A stretch of 28,211 nt of DNA from an uncultured Hungatella sp. (lineage in GTDB: Bacteria; Bacillota; Clostridia; Lachnospirales; Lachnospiraceae), in contig CAJUPP010000049.1 in NCBI GenBank assembly GCA_910588325.1, positions 1 through 28,211 of the forward strand, in the 5' to 3' direction. The position numbers and the translations under genes were made by a program. Of this stretch, positions 9,435 through 18,310 are shown piece after piece; position 1 is the stretch's first letter, and each line of letters begins with the position of its first letter. Below the pieces are notes generated by a model. The model did not search any database. It was not told the origin of the DNA and saw only the letters and a list, made by a program, of their open reading frames with translations.

Positions 9435-9732
9435 GCGTGTGTAAGGCTGTGGTTGTATGGGACTGGTGAATTGTTGAACTGATGGGAGGGGAGACTGACC
9501 TTTTGGCTAGTGGTTAGCCCTATATATTTATGCTAAAATTGAACAAATCGTAATAGTTCAGATAGTAATGTTGTTTTGTTAAGGTCCCTCTCCCGGCTGC
9601 GTTATCTCGAAAGGGTAGTGCTATTTAAAAGGCATTGGTATTTAAATGATATTGGTATCTGAACAGTTAAAAAATCGAACTTGGTAATGTGATAAATTAT
9701 AAAAAGTGCATACATCAAGAAGGGAATGGAAG
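9435..9732 (+). other. Intergenic region upstream of the injection-system cluster
   Basis: About 300 bases carry no recognisable gene. They contain a small GGCTA/TAGCC hairpin (9505-9519), a weak promoter-like pair (TTGAAC at 9539-9544 and TAGTAA about 18 bases later), and three degenerate 17-bp tandem repeats (9620-9670). A promoter for the downstream cluster is expected here, but I cannot place it with confidence. Confidence 0.4.
9620..9670 (+). repeat. Three degenerate 17-bp tandem repeats upstream of the cluster
   Basis: The units are GCTATTTAAAAGGCATT (9620-9636), GGTATTTAAATGATATT (9637-9653) and GGTATCTGAACAGTTAA (9654-9670). The first two share 13 of 17 bases; the third keeps mainly GGTAT and the AA at unit positions 9-10. 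They lie 63-113 bases before the first start codon, a position suited to a regulator's operator array (inference). Confidence 0.4.
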
Positions 9733-11538
9733 ATGAAGAATACGAAATTGTACCCATTTGAACGGAATCGTTATTATTCGGGAAAGATGCTTACGTCGGC
9801 GGATTTCCAGGCTGAACAGACTTATTTTAATAATAAGCGCAGATTTATCAATAACTTGATGTATGGAGCCGGGGTGGTGTGCGGCTGCGGCGTGTTCAGT
9901 TTAGACGATCTGTCTCTTCTGGTGGAGAGCGGGGTTGCCATCGACGGTCTGGGGCGTGAGATCGTGATGGAGGCTTCGGTGGTGAAGAAGCTGTCGGCGA
10001 TCGAGGGGTTTGAGTCTTTGAAATCGAATATGGCCAGCCTCTGTCTGCGTTATAGGGAGGAGCCAGTACATACGGTTTATACCATGAACCAGGGAGGCGG
10101 AGACGACAGCCAGGAATATGAGTATAACCGGATCAGTGAGAATTACCAGCTGTTTCTCATGGATCAGCAGGAGGCGGCAGAGGAATATAAGATGGAAGCC
10201 GAATTTCTCACCAGCGCGGTTCTTCTGGAGAATGATGATTTTTCGGTGAAGCTGGTGATGCCTGCCACGGTCTGCCGGGGGAGGAATGTAAAGCTGGAGG
10301 TACAGGTACAGAAGCACTCCCCGGAGAACAGGAAATTAACATATCATGGAATTCTTCAGGTTCCGGTATTTCTGACACCGGACGGCCAGCATGAGCTGGA
10401 ACTCAATCTGGAAGATATTTCCCTGAAAGACGGAGAAACCATTAAAAAAGAATATTGGCTTGTGACCCAGAAGGTGGCTGTGCTGGATACCTCCATTTTG
10501 CTGAAAACCGGGACGGCAAGGGCTTATGTGGACGGCGCCGCAGTGGAGACGGCGGCCAACTGTTCCATGAAGATTATGATCTCAGAAAATAAGCCAAGAG
10601 AGCTGGTGAACCAGGAGATAGGCCGGATGAGCCTGGAGATGAAAAATATGGGCGGCTACAAGGATTATGTGCGTCTGGCGGATCTGAAGCTGGTGCGGAC
10701 GGAAAGCGCCTATATTATAGAAGAAGTTCTGGAGAGAAATGTAAAGACCTATATTACGGCTCCTGCCCAGGAGGCGCTGAGGGAGGAGTGTCTGGAGTAT
10801 TTTGTGAAGGATGCGGAGCTTCTCCAGGGCGGCGGTTCATTTCCGGCGGAGCCGGAGAGGAGCGGTCAGACACAGTCTCAGGGCCGGGTGCCGGAGGTGG
10901 CCACAGGGATTCTGGAGATTCCTTTGGGAGAATCGGCCAGGAGAGGGGATATCCGTTATTCCGGGGAGATTATGCATGGACTTGGAAAAGGAAACGTATA
11001 TGTGGATATCGGCTATGAATATATTACGGAGGATGGGGCTCTTCAGGCCAGCGCCAAGAATACCATCTATGGGAACCCGGATCTGTTTAAGGGAGAGCGG
11101 ACCGCAGCGGTAGACGCGGAGACGGCGGTAAAGGTGATGAACGACAAGGGAAGCTTTATCGTGGCGGCAAGGCTTCTTGAGAATGTGGATTACCTGGTTC
11201 TTACTTACCGCTGGATCGCCATCAAGTTCCCGGCAGGCAATGACCTGGGGCTGGCGGAGAATTATAACGGAAAGAGCATTTCCACCGATACGCCTACGGT
11301 TGTCATGGGCACCAAGGAGAGCCATTACTTCCATGTGAAATATAACAATATGGAAAGCTGCAGCGTGGCGTATGAGCTGACGGAGCCGGGAAGCGGAGAG
11401 ATTACCTCGGACGGTATATACACGGCTCCGGCCAAGGAAGGCGTGTACGAGATCCGGATCTACTGTATCGATATGCCGATTATCTGTACCTATGCATACG
11501 CCATTGTGAAGAAAAAAGGATTTGAGGAAGAAGAGTAA
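9733..11538 (+). CDS. CIS-associated protein with conserved N-terminal motif and Ig-like C-terminus
   Basis: This 601-aa protein has no recognised enzymatic domain. Residues 12-55 carry NRYYSGKMLTSADFQAEQ, a KRR patch and GAGVVCGCGV. I recall this motif set from uncharacterised proteins beside phage-tail-like and CIS baseplate genes. The middle (about 150-450) is predicted mixed alpha/beta without clear motifs. The last ~80 residues look like a bacterial Ig-type domain, with GSGEITSDGIYTAPAKEGVY followed by alternating strands. There is no signal peptide or TM helix, so it is probably cytoplasmic or part of the particle. ATG 9733 is chosen over GTG 9706 because AAGGGA sits 8 bases upstream. 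It is the first gene of the long co-directional cluster. A structural or adaptor role in the injection machine is inferred. Confidence 0.7.
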   Translation: MKNTKLYPFERNRYYSGKMLTSADFQAEQTYFNNKRRFINNLMYGAGVVCGCGVFSLDDLSLLVESGVAIDGLGREIVMEASVVKKLSAIEGFESLKSNMASLCLRYREEPVHTVYTMNQGGGDDSQEYEYNRISENYQLFLMDQQEAAEEYKMEAEFLTSAVLLENDDFSVKLVMPATVCRGRNVKLEVQVQKHSPENRKLTYHGILQVPVFLTPDGQHELELNLEDISLKDGETIKKEYWLVTQKVAVLDTSILLKTGTARAYVDGAAVETAANCSMKIMISENKPRELVNQEIGRMSLEMKNMGGYKDYVRLADLKLVRTESAYIIEEVLERNVKTYITAPAQEALREECLEYFVKDAELLQGGGSFPAEPERSGQTQSQGRVPEVATGILEIPLGESARRGDIRYSGEIMHGLGKGNVYVDIGYEYITEDGALQASAKNTIYGNPDLFKGERTAAVDAETAVKVMNDKGSFIVAARLLENVDYLVLTYRWIAIKFPAGNDLGLAENYNGKSISTDTPTVVMGTKESHYFHVKYNNMESCSVAYELTEPGSGEITSDGIYTAPAKEGVYEIRIYCIDMPIICTYAYAIVKKKGFEEEE

Positions 11539-11585
11539 CTGAGAGACCGAGGGGATAATTATGTTGTAGAAGGAGACTGGCAGGT

Positions 11586-12431
11586 ATGTTCTATCAATCG
11601 CAGAGGATGAAGTTGGAATGTGTCCGCATTGTGAAGGAAAGCGATATCAATGATATTTTGATTTGTCAGGATTTGAATACGTCTGCCGGGAATCTGTATA
11701 CATTGCTGGTGATAAAGGAACATCAGATCGCCAAGAAGTATCTTGAGGTGTTTCAGCAGGCAGGTATGTCGGCTCAGGATTCCTACATAGACAGCTTTTC
11801 CGACAGAGGGGCTCTGTGCATGGCCTTTGAGTACAAGCAGGAACGGCCTCTTCGGGATTTCTATATGGGAGAAAGTTATACGCTGGCGGAATGTGAGTCC
11901 ATATGCATCAATGTGATTATGACCTGCATCACCTCCAATCTGCCTTATCCTATCCTTTATCTGCTTTTAAAGCAGGAGCAGCTGCACCTGTCCAAGGACC
12001 ACACGGTGTATTTCAGCTATCAGGTGGATTTGGCCCAGCTGGATCCGGAGAAGACACAGCGGGATTGTGCGGTTGCCTGTGCCTCTATTTTAAGAGAGCT
12101 GTTAAGGCCCAAGGCATCCCAGAAGGCATTCAGCTACAGGCTTTTGGAGAAGAAGATTTCCAGAAAAAGCTATGACCGGTTTACGGAGCTTTACAAGGAT
12201 ATCAGGATTACCGCGGTTCCCAAGAAAAAAAGGGGGATCAGGAAACGGATCAAAGCCTGGTTTGTGCGGAGGCAGGACGGCCTGTTCCGGCTGCTTTTGT
12301 GTATCTGCCTGTTTCTTGCCATCCTGGCGCTGGTGTCTCTGATTTCCCAGCTGCTGTTTGGGGATATTCCGTGGCTGCGTCTTTTGTTTAACGGATTCAA
12401 GACCATTGGTACGGAATCGCTGCTTAGATGA
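11586..12431 (+). CDS. Single-pass membrane protein with pseudokinase-like cytoplasmic domain
   Basis: The protein is 281 aa. Residues 1-210 resemble the small-lobe/large-lobe pattern of divergent kinase folds: ALCMAFEYKQERPLRDFY resembles a hinge region, and LPYPILYLLLKQEQLHLS followed by HTVYFSYQVDL resembles the catalytic-loop region. No HRD, DFG or Gly-rich motif is present, so it would be a pseudokinase if the fold is right. A strongly basic stretch (213-229, KKKRGIRKRIKAWFVRR) precedes one TM helix (about 234-258), so the N-terminal domain should be inside and only ~20 residues outside. The layout recalls EssB/YukC of type VII secretion, but I see no sequence identity sufficient to claim homology. 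It starts 47 bases after the previous gene and precedes the sensor gene by 48. The fold assignment is tentative. Confidence 0.6.
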   Translation: MFYQSQRMKLECVRIVKESDINDILICQDLNTSAGNLYTLLVIKEHQIAKKYLEVFQQAGMSAQDSYIDSFSDRGALCMAFEYKQERPLRDFYMGESYTLAECESICINVIMTCITSNLPYPILYLLLKQEQLHLSKDHTVYFSYQVDLAQLDPEKTQRDCAVACASILRELLRPKASQKAFSYRLLEKKISRKSYDRFTELYKDIRITAVPKKKRGIRKRIKAWFVRRQDGLFRLLLCICLFLAILALVSLISQLLFGDIPWLRLLFNGFKTIGTESLLR

Positions 12432-12479
12432 TACAGGCAGCAAGAAGAATAGGACTGCTGTCAACGGAGGACAAAAGGA

Positions 12480-14918
12480 ATGAGAAGACGGATTCCATAT
12501 ATAGTGGCCTTTGTGTGGATGCTTTTGATAACCGCACTGGCCTTTGCAGATGGTCTGTCATGGAGCAGGCAGCGGAGGGTTTCCTCCTGTCATGATGGCT
12601 GTGCGGCAGAAAATAACGTATATCTGGCGGAGAATATAGACAACGAAGGGATTCTCTATGTGTCAGATCCCCGGGGAACGGTGAAAAAAGTATGGAGAAG
12701 CGGTTCGTTTGAGCCGGGAAGCGTGTTTGGGAAGCTGGATTATGAGGAGGGGCTTTATGCTGTCCTTCTCTCAACCAGGACTTCAGGGGATGAGACGGTG
12801 ACCGATTACCGGATTGTCAGGTTTGATGACCAGGCGCTTCCTGCGGCGGCATCCCCTGTGCTGCACATGGCAAAGGACGGCGTGCTTACAGGCTTCCGGG
12901 TGGAGAAGGACGGTTTCTACCTGACTCTGGTTCTGGAAGGCGGTGAGGAGGCAGGAGTCTATTTTGTAGATAAAGCTGAGATGACGGAGCTGTCTCTGGA
13001 CGATGGAGAAGAAGGGCCGGAGATTCTGGAGGTGAAGCTTTACCAGCTTGTCTCCTGCGAAGAGGGAAGGCTTTTCGTGGAGGCAAGATATGAGGATAAA
13101 GAACTTCTGGTCCGCAGAGACGATGGGACGGGAGTGGAGAATTTTGAAAGGCCGCAAGAGGTCACCAGTGCATTTCTGGGCCGGAAGTTGAGTGCTGTGC
13201 AGCTGATGAAGCTTCGGCAGCAGCGGTTTACCATCTATATCCAGCTTCTTCTCATGGGATATGCAGGCTTGCTGCTTACGTTTCTCATGCTTAGGAACCG
13301 GAACCATACAAGTTATACCATAGCCATTGTGGAGGCGGTTCTGCTGGCGATTACCGCAGCCGGGGCAGTTCAGATCCCCAGGGTTCAGGAGAAGGCAAAG
13401 GAGCAGGAGGCAGAGCGCTTTGGCTTCTATTACGTACAGGCTCTGGCGGAGGAGATCGGCAGCCCGGTAAAGCTGGGGGTGGAGGAGGAAGATTTTTATG
13501 ACAGCAGAGAGTACTATGCCCTGAGGAACCGGCTGTCCGGCTTTGTGGATCTGGACGGGATTTCCCAGGTGTTTACGGATATCTGCCTTGTGCGGAGCAG
13601 CGACCATAAGGTGCTGGCCAGCGCCAGCGGCTTCAATGGACAGCGGTTTGAGGATGTGTATGTGGCCGGTACAAGGAAGCTGGTAGATGGGCTGGCTGAG
13701 GGACAGAAGTCCAGCATGGTGATGAGAATCGACGGAGAGGCATACCAGGTGCTGGGAGCCGCCGCATCGGAGGGGCTTTCTCCGGAGTATCTGCTGATGG
13801 GGATTACCAGGAGAGAGGATTTATCCGGAACAAACAGACACAGCAGCAGAGGGTATCTTATCTATGCGGAGATTATTTTCCTTATAGGAAGCGTGGTCAG
13901 CATCAGTCTGCTGGTGCTTCAGGGAAGAGAGCTGAAAAGGCTGGCAAAGGCCATGGAAGCGGTGGCAGGCGGACAGATGAATGTGGCCAAAAAGGCGGTT
14001 CACGGAAAAGACGTGGATTTTATGTGGAACAGCCTGCTTGAGATCAAAAAGACCATCAGCCGCATTAATTACACCAAATATCGGATTTTTGAGTCATGCT
14101 ATCGGTTTGCGCCGAAAAATATTGAGAAGATTCTGGGCAAGGATTCCATCACCGAGGTAAAGGGCGGCGATATGGTTCTGCTTCACGGAACGGTGGCATT
14201 CGTTTCCTCCACAGAGCCGGGGGACAGGAACCGGGAGTCTGCCAATATTATGAACCGGTTTATCACACTGATTGAGAAGCACAAGGAGGAAGGCGGAGGA
14301 TTTTTCGTATCAGGGCACAGCGATTTAACCCTGCTTAAGGTTCTGTTTCTGGAGGAATCCAGGAATACGGTGGATTTCGGAACCGGGCTGATGCATGAAT
14401 TCTACGAAGAGAAAACCCTGGAGGGGCTGAGAACCAGTACCTTTCTCCATTATGCCCAGTATGTATACGGGGTGGCAGGAACGGACCAGCAGAGCTTTCC
14501 ATTCCTTTTGTCCCGGGAGATTAAGGAGATTGAACAGTATGCCCGGTGGTTCCAGAGCATGGGGCTGAACCTGGTGCTTACGGAGGATGTAAAGAACCGG
14601 GAGAATTATGACGGGGCTTTTCGGTATATCGGGTATATCCTCATTGCCGATACCGGGGAGAGGCTGCGGCTGTATGAGGCTTTGGATGCCTGTGTGCTGG
14701 CCCAGAGAAGGCTTAAGGAGGAGACAGACACCAAGTTTCAGAAGGGGCTGGAGCTTTTCTATCAGCATGATTTTTACCTGGCGAGAAGCACATTTTCCGA
14801 TGTGCTTAAGGAGAATCCGGAGGACGCCATGGCAAAATGGTATCTGTTTACCTGTGAGAAGTATCTGAACCAGGTACATGTGGAGGGAGATATCTGCAGA
14901 CTGTACTGGGAGCAGTAA
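12480..14918 (+). CDS. Four-TM sensor protein with HAMP-like linker and degenerate class III cyclase-like domain
   Basis: The protein is 812 aa. TM1 spans about residues 5-24, followed by a ~225-residue region rich in beta strands that is probably extracytoplasmic. TM2 (251-271) and TM3 (279-298) lead to a second external region (about 300-458). TM4 (459-480) runs into a HAMP-like segment (GRELKRLAKAMEAVAGGQM onward, 482-530). Residues 537-745 look like a class III nucleotide cyclase fold: RFAPKNIEKILGK, then MVLLHGTVAFVSSTEPGD where active enzymes have a FxDIxGFT metal-binding strand. The metal-binding Asp residues are not seen, so catalysis is unlikely. The C-terminus (750-800) has a TPR-like helical repeat. 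It is probably a membrane signal-transducing or regulatory component of the cluster (inference). Confidence 0.65.
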   Translation: MRRRIPYIVAFVWMLLITALAFADGLSWSRQRRVSSCHDGCAAENNVYLAENIDNEGILYVSDPRGTVKKVWRSGSFEPGSVFGKLDYEEGLYAVLLSTRTSGDETVTDYRIVRFDDQALPAAASPVLHMAKDGVLTGFRVEKDGFYLTLVLEGGEEAGVYFVDKAEMTELSLDDGEEGPEILEVKLYQLVSCEEGRLFVEARYEDKELLVRRDDGTGVENFERPQEVTSAFLGRKLSAVQLMKLRQQRFTIYIQLLLMGYAGLLLTFLMLRNRNHTSYTIAIVEAVLLAITAAGAVQIPRVQEKAKEQEAERFGFYYVQALAEEIGSPVKLGVEEEDFYDSREYYALRNRLSGFVDLDGISQVFTDICLVRSSDHKVLASASGFNGQRFEDVYVAGTRKLVDGLAEGQKSSMVMRIDGEAYQVLGAAASEGLSPEYLLMGITRREDLSGTNRHSSRGYLIYAEIIFLIGSVVSISLLVLQGRELKRLAKAMEAVAGGQMNVAKKAVHGKDVDFMWNSLLEIKKTISRINYTKYRIFESCYRFAPKNIEKILGKDSITEVKGGDMVLLHGTVAFVSSTEPGDRNRESANIMNRFITLIEKHKEEGGGFFVSGHSDLTLLKVLFLEESRNTVDFGTGLMHEFYEEKTLEGLRTSTFLHYAQYVYGVAGTDQQSFPFLLSREIKEIEQYARWFQSMGLNLVLTEDVKNRENYDGAFRYIGYILIADTGERLRLYEALDACVLAQRRLKEETDTKFQKGLELFYQHDFYLARSTFSDVLKENPEDAMAKWYLFTCEKYLNQVHVEGDICRLYWEQ

Positions 14919-15026
14919 GGATAGAAGATGAGGGGTTTCGGAAACTCTTTGGGCCCGGTATGTTTCAAAGATGGGGGCAAGGGAGTTTCTGAGAGTGCTC
15001 AAGGTTAAGAAAGGAGGTCCGGGCCT

Positions 15027-16250
15027 GTGGGTGATAATCTGTTCAGAGTCCTGCTGGCATCAGCCAAAGCCAAAATTACACCTTTTGTCACAAAGGTGAA
15101 GATGTGGACCAGCTGGAATTTTATCCGTACCAGGGGAATTTCCAAAATCCGTGATTTTTTCACCTCATTGCTGGACGTCCGGCCAAGACACAAGAGAGAC
15201 TATTATTCGGTTTTCGGATGGCTGGTCAGCAGAAGGCTGGCAATGGCTGTTCTGGTGGTAATCGGTGTTTTGAGTATCTATTATCTGTACAGTGTTCACA
15301 GCACCCTGGCCTCAGCCAGGGCGGAGGGGATAAAAACCTATGATTATGACTCGGTTTTGCTGCGATTTGCGGATGAGAGAGTCCGGATCCGGGGAAAATC
15401 CGGCTATCTGGCCTATGAGGGGGATGTAAAGGACGGAGCTGTCACAGGCTATGGCACCTTGTACAACCCGGCAGGGGTTGTGGTCTATCAGGGGAATTTT
15501 GACAAGAACATGTATCAGGGAAATGGCACCAGGTATTATGACAGCGGTATTGTGATGTATACTGGCAATTTTCAGGAGAATTTGTTTGACGGGAATGGGA
15601 AATTGTACCGGGACAACGGCAGCCTTGCCTATGAAGGGGAATTTGCCCTGGGGAAAAAGGATGGAAACGGCAAGCTGTATGATAATGGAAGTAATTTAAT
15701 CTACACCGGAAGCTTCAGCCAGGATGAGCTTCTGTATGGCAGCCTTTTGGGGAAAAAGGTGTCAGAGGTGGCGGATGTGTACAAAGGAAAAAGGACTTTG
15801 TATGAGGATGAGGCCAATTTTGCGGTTATCCTGGAGGACATTGACGCCATGTACACCGGGTGGGGCGACAGCCAGACCCTGGATGATGAGATGTCTGTGG
15901 ACAGAGTCCTGGTATGTAAGGATTCCTTCGGCGCCGGAGGGAAAGTCCTGACAACTGTGGAGGAGCTGAAGAAATTCTTCGGGACCGAGGATTATCAGGG
16001 CAATTCTGAGGTAAACATGCCGGAGGCTGTGGCCATCAACTGGATGGCGGACAACCGAAACAGCGGCCAGAAGAAAGTGGAGATGGAGCTTTCCACTGAG
16101 TATGACGATTACCTGGTGGTGGAGGATTTTGATGTTGCTTATACGGTTTATATCTATTCGTTCCGCAGGGACGGACTGATTTATACCTTTATCTGTCAGG
16201 ATAGGGGAGGCGAATTCTCCTTCTATTCCATTGAGAAAGAAGAGGGGTAA
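15027..16250 (+). CDS. Membrane-anchored MORN-repeat protein
   Basis: The protein is 407 aa. A basic cytoplasmic N-terminus (1-70) leads to one TM helix (about 71-90), then to four or five MORN-type repeats (about 127-232) of the form GYGTLYNPAGVVVYQGNF, YQGNGTRYYDSGIVMYTGNF and DGNGKLYRDNGSLAYEGEF. A C-terminal globular domain (about 245-407) is of unknown type. The repeats and C-terminal domain should lie outside the membrane. MORN arrays in bacteria often bind membranes, cell-wall material or partner proteins. The GTG start has a perfect AAAGGAGGT 8 bases upstream. The gap from the previous gene is 108 bases. It is followed within a few bases by the TolC-like gene, so the two are probably co-translated. 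Confidence 0.7.
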   Translation: MGDNLFRVLLASAKAKITPFVTKVKMWTSWNFIRTRGISKIRDFFTSLLDVRPRHKRDYYSVFGWLVSRRLAMAVLVVIGVLSIYYLYSVHSTLASARAEGIKTYDYDSVLLRFADERVRIRGKSGYLAYEGDVKDGAVTGYGTLYNPAGVVVYQGNFDKNMYQGNGTRYYDSGIVMYTGNFQENLFDGNGKLYRDNGSLAYEGEFALGKKDGNGKLYDNGSNLIYTGSFSQDELLYGSLLGKKVSEVADVYKGKRTLYEDEANFAVILEDIDAMYTGWGDSQTLDDEMSVDRVLVCKDSFGAGGKVLTTVEELKKFFGTEDYQGNSEVNMPEAVAINWMADNRNSGQKKVEMELSTEYDDYLVVEDFDVAYTVYIYSFRRDGLIYTFICQDRGGEFSFYSIEKEEG

Positions 16251-16258
16251 GCTTGGGC

Positions 16259-18310
16259 ATGAGAAAACGTGGATTGGCGACAGGTCTGATTCCCATTCTT
16301 ATGGCGGCTGTGCTTATCAGCTCCTTACTGGGAAGGGGACGGATAGAAAGCCAGGCAGCAGGAGAGCGTCTCCTGACCCTGGATATGGCAAAGAAAACAG
16401 GACTTGCCAACAGCCCGGCTTATGAGAAGCTGGAAAGCCAGCTTCAGGTAAAAGAGGTATCTTTAAAGCAGGCGGTCAAGTCCATCAAGCTGAAGCAGAA
16501 AAACATGTCCACATTCCGCTGGACGCCTCTTCTTTCCTTTAAATTTCCGGAGAAGCCGGATTTATCGGAGGCTTATGAGTTTCAGTTTAAACCTATTCAG
16601 ATTCAGTCAGAGATTGACACGGTGAAGCATAAGATGACAGACCAGGTTCTGGAGGTCTATGAGAATATCTCCAATCTTTATGTGGATATTGTGGTTCTGA
16701 CGGATACCATTTCCTTCAATGAACAGAGGCTTTCGGCCATGGAGACTGCCCTTAAGAAGAACCGGTCGCGCCTGAAGCTGGGGGAGGCCACGCAGAATGA
16801 TATCGACACCATGGAAAAGGCTGTCAAGACCCTGAACAATAAGATTGCGGCGGATAAAAGAAAGCTGGAGGCCAGCAAGAAAAAGCTGTCCACCTCCATA
16901 GGGATGGATATCACCACTGGGTATCGGTTTGAGAACCCTTTTGTGGATGCCAGGATTCAGAGAAGCCAGTTGAAGGATTTGATTCAGTATACTCTGGACC
17001 GGGATGAGAATTATTATGAGGTCTCCATGAATGCCTCCACCAGCCTGATTTCTCTTCGGACCAATTACAGTCTGATGGAAGGGCAGTATGGGGATAAGAT
17101 GGGTTACATATCGGAATATGTGAATCAGGCCATTGCCGGACAGAAGATTAACGGGAAGGCGTTTAAAGCAAAGTATGAGGAATTTCTGAAGGCTGTGGAT
17201 AAGCCGTGGCAGGGCCACATCAGGATTCTTTTTATCAAGATTCCAAAGGAATGGTTCAAGGGACAGATATCGGGTATCCGGTATGTGGAGGATGAGCCTT
17301 ATGCCCTGTATGAGGCGGCGCTGGAGTATCAGGATGCGCTTCTTGAGAAAAATAATGAGAAGCAGTCCTTAACCCAGCAGGTGGAAGACAGCTTTAACAA
17401 TTATGTCAGTATGCGGAATGCTTACCTGGCTCTGGCGGAAGAGGTGGACACGGCCAGGGAAAGGCTGAAGGCGGATGAGACCCTGAACCGCCTGGGGGAA
17501 CTGACTTATGAAGAGTATAAGTCTTCTCTGGATGACTATGAGGATCTGCAGAATGAAATGTTTGACGCTCTTGCATCTTACTCCCAGACCTTATATTCCT
17601 TTGACAGGCTGACCTGCGGCGGTGTCACAGCGCTTTTGACGGAGGGAGGAGCCAGCCTGAATGCAGGGGACGGGGGCCAGAGCTATGTGGAAGAGGAGTA
17701 TGCGGACGGCGCTTACTATTATATTGAGTCTATTATCCAGGAACAGGAGTTCCGCATAGGAGTAGGGCTGCCGGATGATTTTGATGTGGATGTGACACAT
17801 TTTGAGCTGTGGTGCGACCAGACCCGTATCGGCAGCAGAACAGAGATTGACAAGACCATCCGGCATCTGGGGCTGGCAAAGGACAATGTATCTGAGGTGA
17901 AGCTGCGGTTCTACAACGGGGATACCTTTGTGGATGACTGTATCATAGATCCGGATGTGTACAGCGGGCCCTTGAATATTGTGAAGGGATATACCACGGT
18001 TGCGCAGGAGAAGCTGGAGATAGGCACATACACCAGCCAGACAAACAGCGTCACCGGAATGGTAACCATCACGCTGGAGCCGGACCCGTCGGAAGAGATT
18101 GGATATTATCTGATTAAAAACGGGGATGGAAAATGTCTGGTCAGCGACACGCTGATTCCTGCAGCGACAGGATTTAAGTATCTTTCGCTGGTACAGGGCA
18201 GTATGGAGGAGCTGGTTATCGAGTTTTACGGGGAAGATTCCAGACTGAAATATACAGGGTATTTTGAAACAAGAAACTTAAAGATTATGAAGAATCCGGA
18301 GGGAACATGA
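16259..18310 (+). CDS. Secreted TolC-like helical protein with C-terminal beta domain
   Basis: The protein is about 683 aa. A signal sequence (MRKRGLATGLIP, a hydrophobic core, then SQAAGE) is followed by a long helical region (about 45-460). This has TolC-family character: LDMAKKTGLANSPAYEKLES, AMETALKKNRSRLKLGEATQ with the usual Gly-Glu-Ala turn, and a second half with RLKADETLNRLGELTYEEY. It thus keeps the two-fold outer-membrane-efflux-protein repeat. Residues about 490-683 are beta-rich and unlike TolC. A TolC-like protein is odd in a monoderm; it may act as a wall-spanning spacer or scaffold. ATG 16259 is used; TTG 16253 with GAGGGG five bases upstream is an equal alternative. The stop overlaps the next start (ATGA at 18307-18310). 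Confidence 0.65.
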   Translation: MRKRGLATGLIPILMAAVLISSLLGRGRIESQAAGERLLTLDMAKKTGLANSPAYEKLESQLQVKEVSLKQAVKSIKLKQKNMSTFRWTPLLSFKFPEKPDLSEAYEFQFKPIQIQSEIDTVKHKMTDQVLEVYENISNLYVDIVVLTDTISFNEQRLSAMETALKKNRSRLKLGEATQNDIDTMEKAVKTLNNKIAADKRKLEASKKKLSTSIGMDITTGYRFENPFVDARIQRSQLKDLIQYTLDRDENYYEVSMNASTSLISLRTNYSLMEGQYGDKMGYISEYVNQAIAGQKINGKAFKAKYEEFLKAVDKPWQGHIRILFIKIPKEWFKGQISGIRYVEDEPYALYEAALEYQDALLEKNNEKQSLTQQVEDSFNNYVSMRNAYLALAEEVDTARERLKADETLNRLGELTYEEYKSSLDDYEDLQNEMFDALASYSQTLYSFDRLTCGGVTALLTEGGASLNAGDGGQSYVEEEYADGAYYYIESIIQEQEFRIGVGLPDDFDVDVTHFELWCDQTRIGSRTEIDKTIRHLGLAKDNVSEVKLRFYNGDTFVDDCIIDPDVYSGPLNIVKGYTTVAQEKLEIGTYTSQTNSVTGMVTITLEPDPSEEIGYYLIKNGDGKCLVSDTLIPAATGFKYLSLVQGSMEELVIEFYGEDSRLKYTGYFETRNLKIMKNPEGT

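Noticed and set aside
12783..13607. Long minus-strand frame opposite the sensor gene
   Set aside because: Low-complexity composition typical of an antisense shadow. The plus strand has clear TM helices and domain motifs.
14941..14989. GAAACTC/GAGTTTC inverted repeat before the MORN gene
   Set aside because: Only 7 bp with a 35-nt loop, so it could easily arise by chance.
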